Assembly: GCF_020510705.1 (NCBI RefSeq)
Contig: NZ_CP075184.1
Span: forward strand, 2,418,001-2,482,000
Length of the DNA stretch: 64,000 bases
Source of the DNA: Acidovorax radicis
GTDB lineage: Bacteria; Pseudomonadota; Gammaproteobacteria; Burkholderiales; Burkholderiaceae_C
Reading direction: 5' to 3'
Shown: positions 63,792-64,000 of the stretch, one piece after another
Numbering within the stretch: the stretch's first letter is position 1
Layout: each line of letters begins with the position of its first letter
Program-made: the position numbers and the translations under genes
The notes under the pieces: generated by a model
What the model was told of the DNA's origin: nothing
Database searches by the model: none
Seen by the model: only the letters and a program-made list of their open reading frames with translations

Positions 63792-64000
63792 ATGAGTCTG
63801 GCCGCCATGGTTTCGGAGGTATTTGCCCGTGACGGCGTGATGTCGCGGGCCGATCCGCAATTTCAGCCGCGCGACGGGCAAACCCAGATGGCCCAGGCGG
63901 TGGCGGTCACCATCGAGAAGGGTGGTGCACTGGTGGTGGAGGCGGGCACGGGCGTCGGCAAAACGTTTGCTTATCTCGTGCCCGTGTTGCTCAGTGGTGA
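63792..64000 (+). CDS. DinG-like ATP-dependent helicase, 3'-truncated by the window edge
   Basis: Only the first 69 residues are visible. PQFQPRDGQTQMAQAVAVTI is a Q-motif-like start and VVEAGTGVGKTFAYLVPVLL is the helicase motif I typical of DinG/YoaA (XPD-like) helicases, which in the full family carry an Fe-S cluster. The ATG at 63792 gives the usual short leader. The rest lies outside the window. Confidence 0.8.
   Translation, partial: MSLAAMVSEVFARDGVMSRADPQFQPRDGQTQMAQAVAVTIEKGGALVVEAGTGVGKTFAYLVPVLLSG

Overview
The window reads as chromosomal DNA of a high-GC betaproteobacterium, most likely Comamonadaceae and Acidovorax-like. This rests on protein style, the order of housekeeping clusters (mltG-tmk-holB-pilZ-tatD; tolB-pal-cpoB-tcdA-tRNA-Lys; sucA-sucB-lpd-zapE) and a dispersed palindromic repeat built on CTAGCGCTTAT / ATAAGCGCTAG that occurs four times. 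No phage, plasmid, CRISPR or rRNA was seen. Genus is inference; no database search was possible.

Layout. 1-8.6 kb: one giant cyclic beta-1,2-glucan synthase (NdvB/Cgs type), probably begun left of the window. 8.7-13.9 kb: regulation and signalling, with two tandem Crp/Fnr-like regulators, a BON-domain lipoprotein lacking a normal start codon, and two diguanylate cyclases. 14-20.8 kb: transport and small enzymes: two translationally coupled MFS exporters, a LysE-type exporter, an azoreductase gene broken by two frameshifts, a GNAT acetyltransferase, a MocR-type regulator and an AhpD-like protein. 21.1-23.1 kb: a DUF72 protein, a small conserved protein and an inverted-repeat-bounded non-coding element.

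23.1-29.7 kb is the most interesting part. On the minus strand lie an exported protein made of three exact 39-residue Ser/Asn/Gln/Gly repeats, a second small exported protein, a lipoprotein fusing a CsgG-like secretion channel domain to a peptidoglycan-binding-like region and a DUF4384-like domain, and an exported Sel1-repeat protein. Divergent from them are a LuxR-type response regulator and its histidine kinase. I read this as a curli/holdfast-like functional amyloid export locus with its own two-component system. A strong hairpin sits just after the stop of the repeat-protein gene, as expected where a subunit must be made in excess over its exporter. Its upstream region shares two motifs, in the same order and orientation, with the region upstream of a GGDEF-EAL protein 10 kb away.

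29.9-42 kb: Tex, an HDOD protein, a patatin-like lipase with a dispersed repeat inside its coding sequence, a GGDEF-EAL sensor, an iron-type alcohol dehydrogenase, an apparently exported hydratase-family protein, an esterase, and a thioesterase-acetyltransferase fusion followed by a MITE-like element nested in a dispersed repeat. 42-53.4 kb: housekeeping clusters (ygfZ; mltG-tmk-holB-pilZ-tatD-ankyrin; msbA; tolB-pal-cpoB-tcdA; tRNA-Lys). 53.6-64 kb: an AI-2E-family permease, the 2-oxoglutarate dehydrogenase complex, zapE with a coupled coiled-coil protein, a PP2C phosphatase and the start of a DinG-like helicase cut by the right edge.

Taken together, the accessory genes lean towards envelope, surface and biofilm biology: periplasmic glucan, c-di-GMP enzymes (three GGDEF proteins, one with EAL), a PilZ protein, an HDOD protein and a candidate amyloid.
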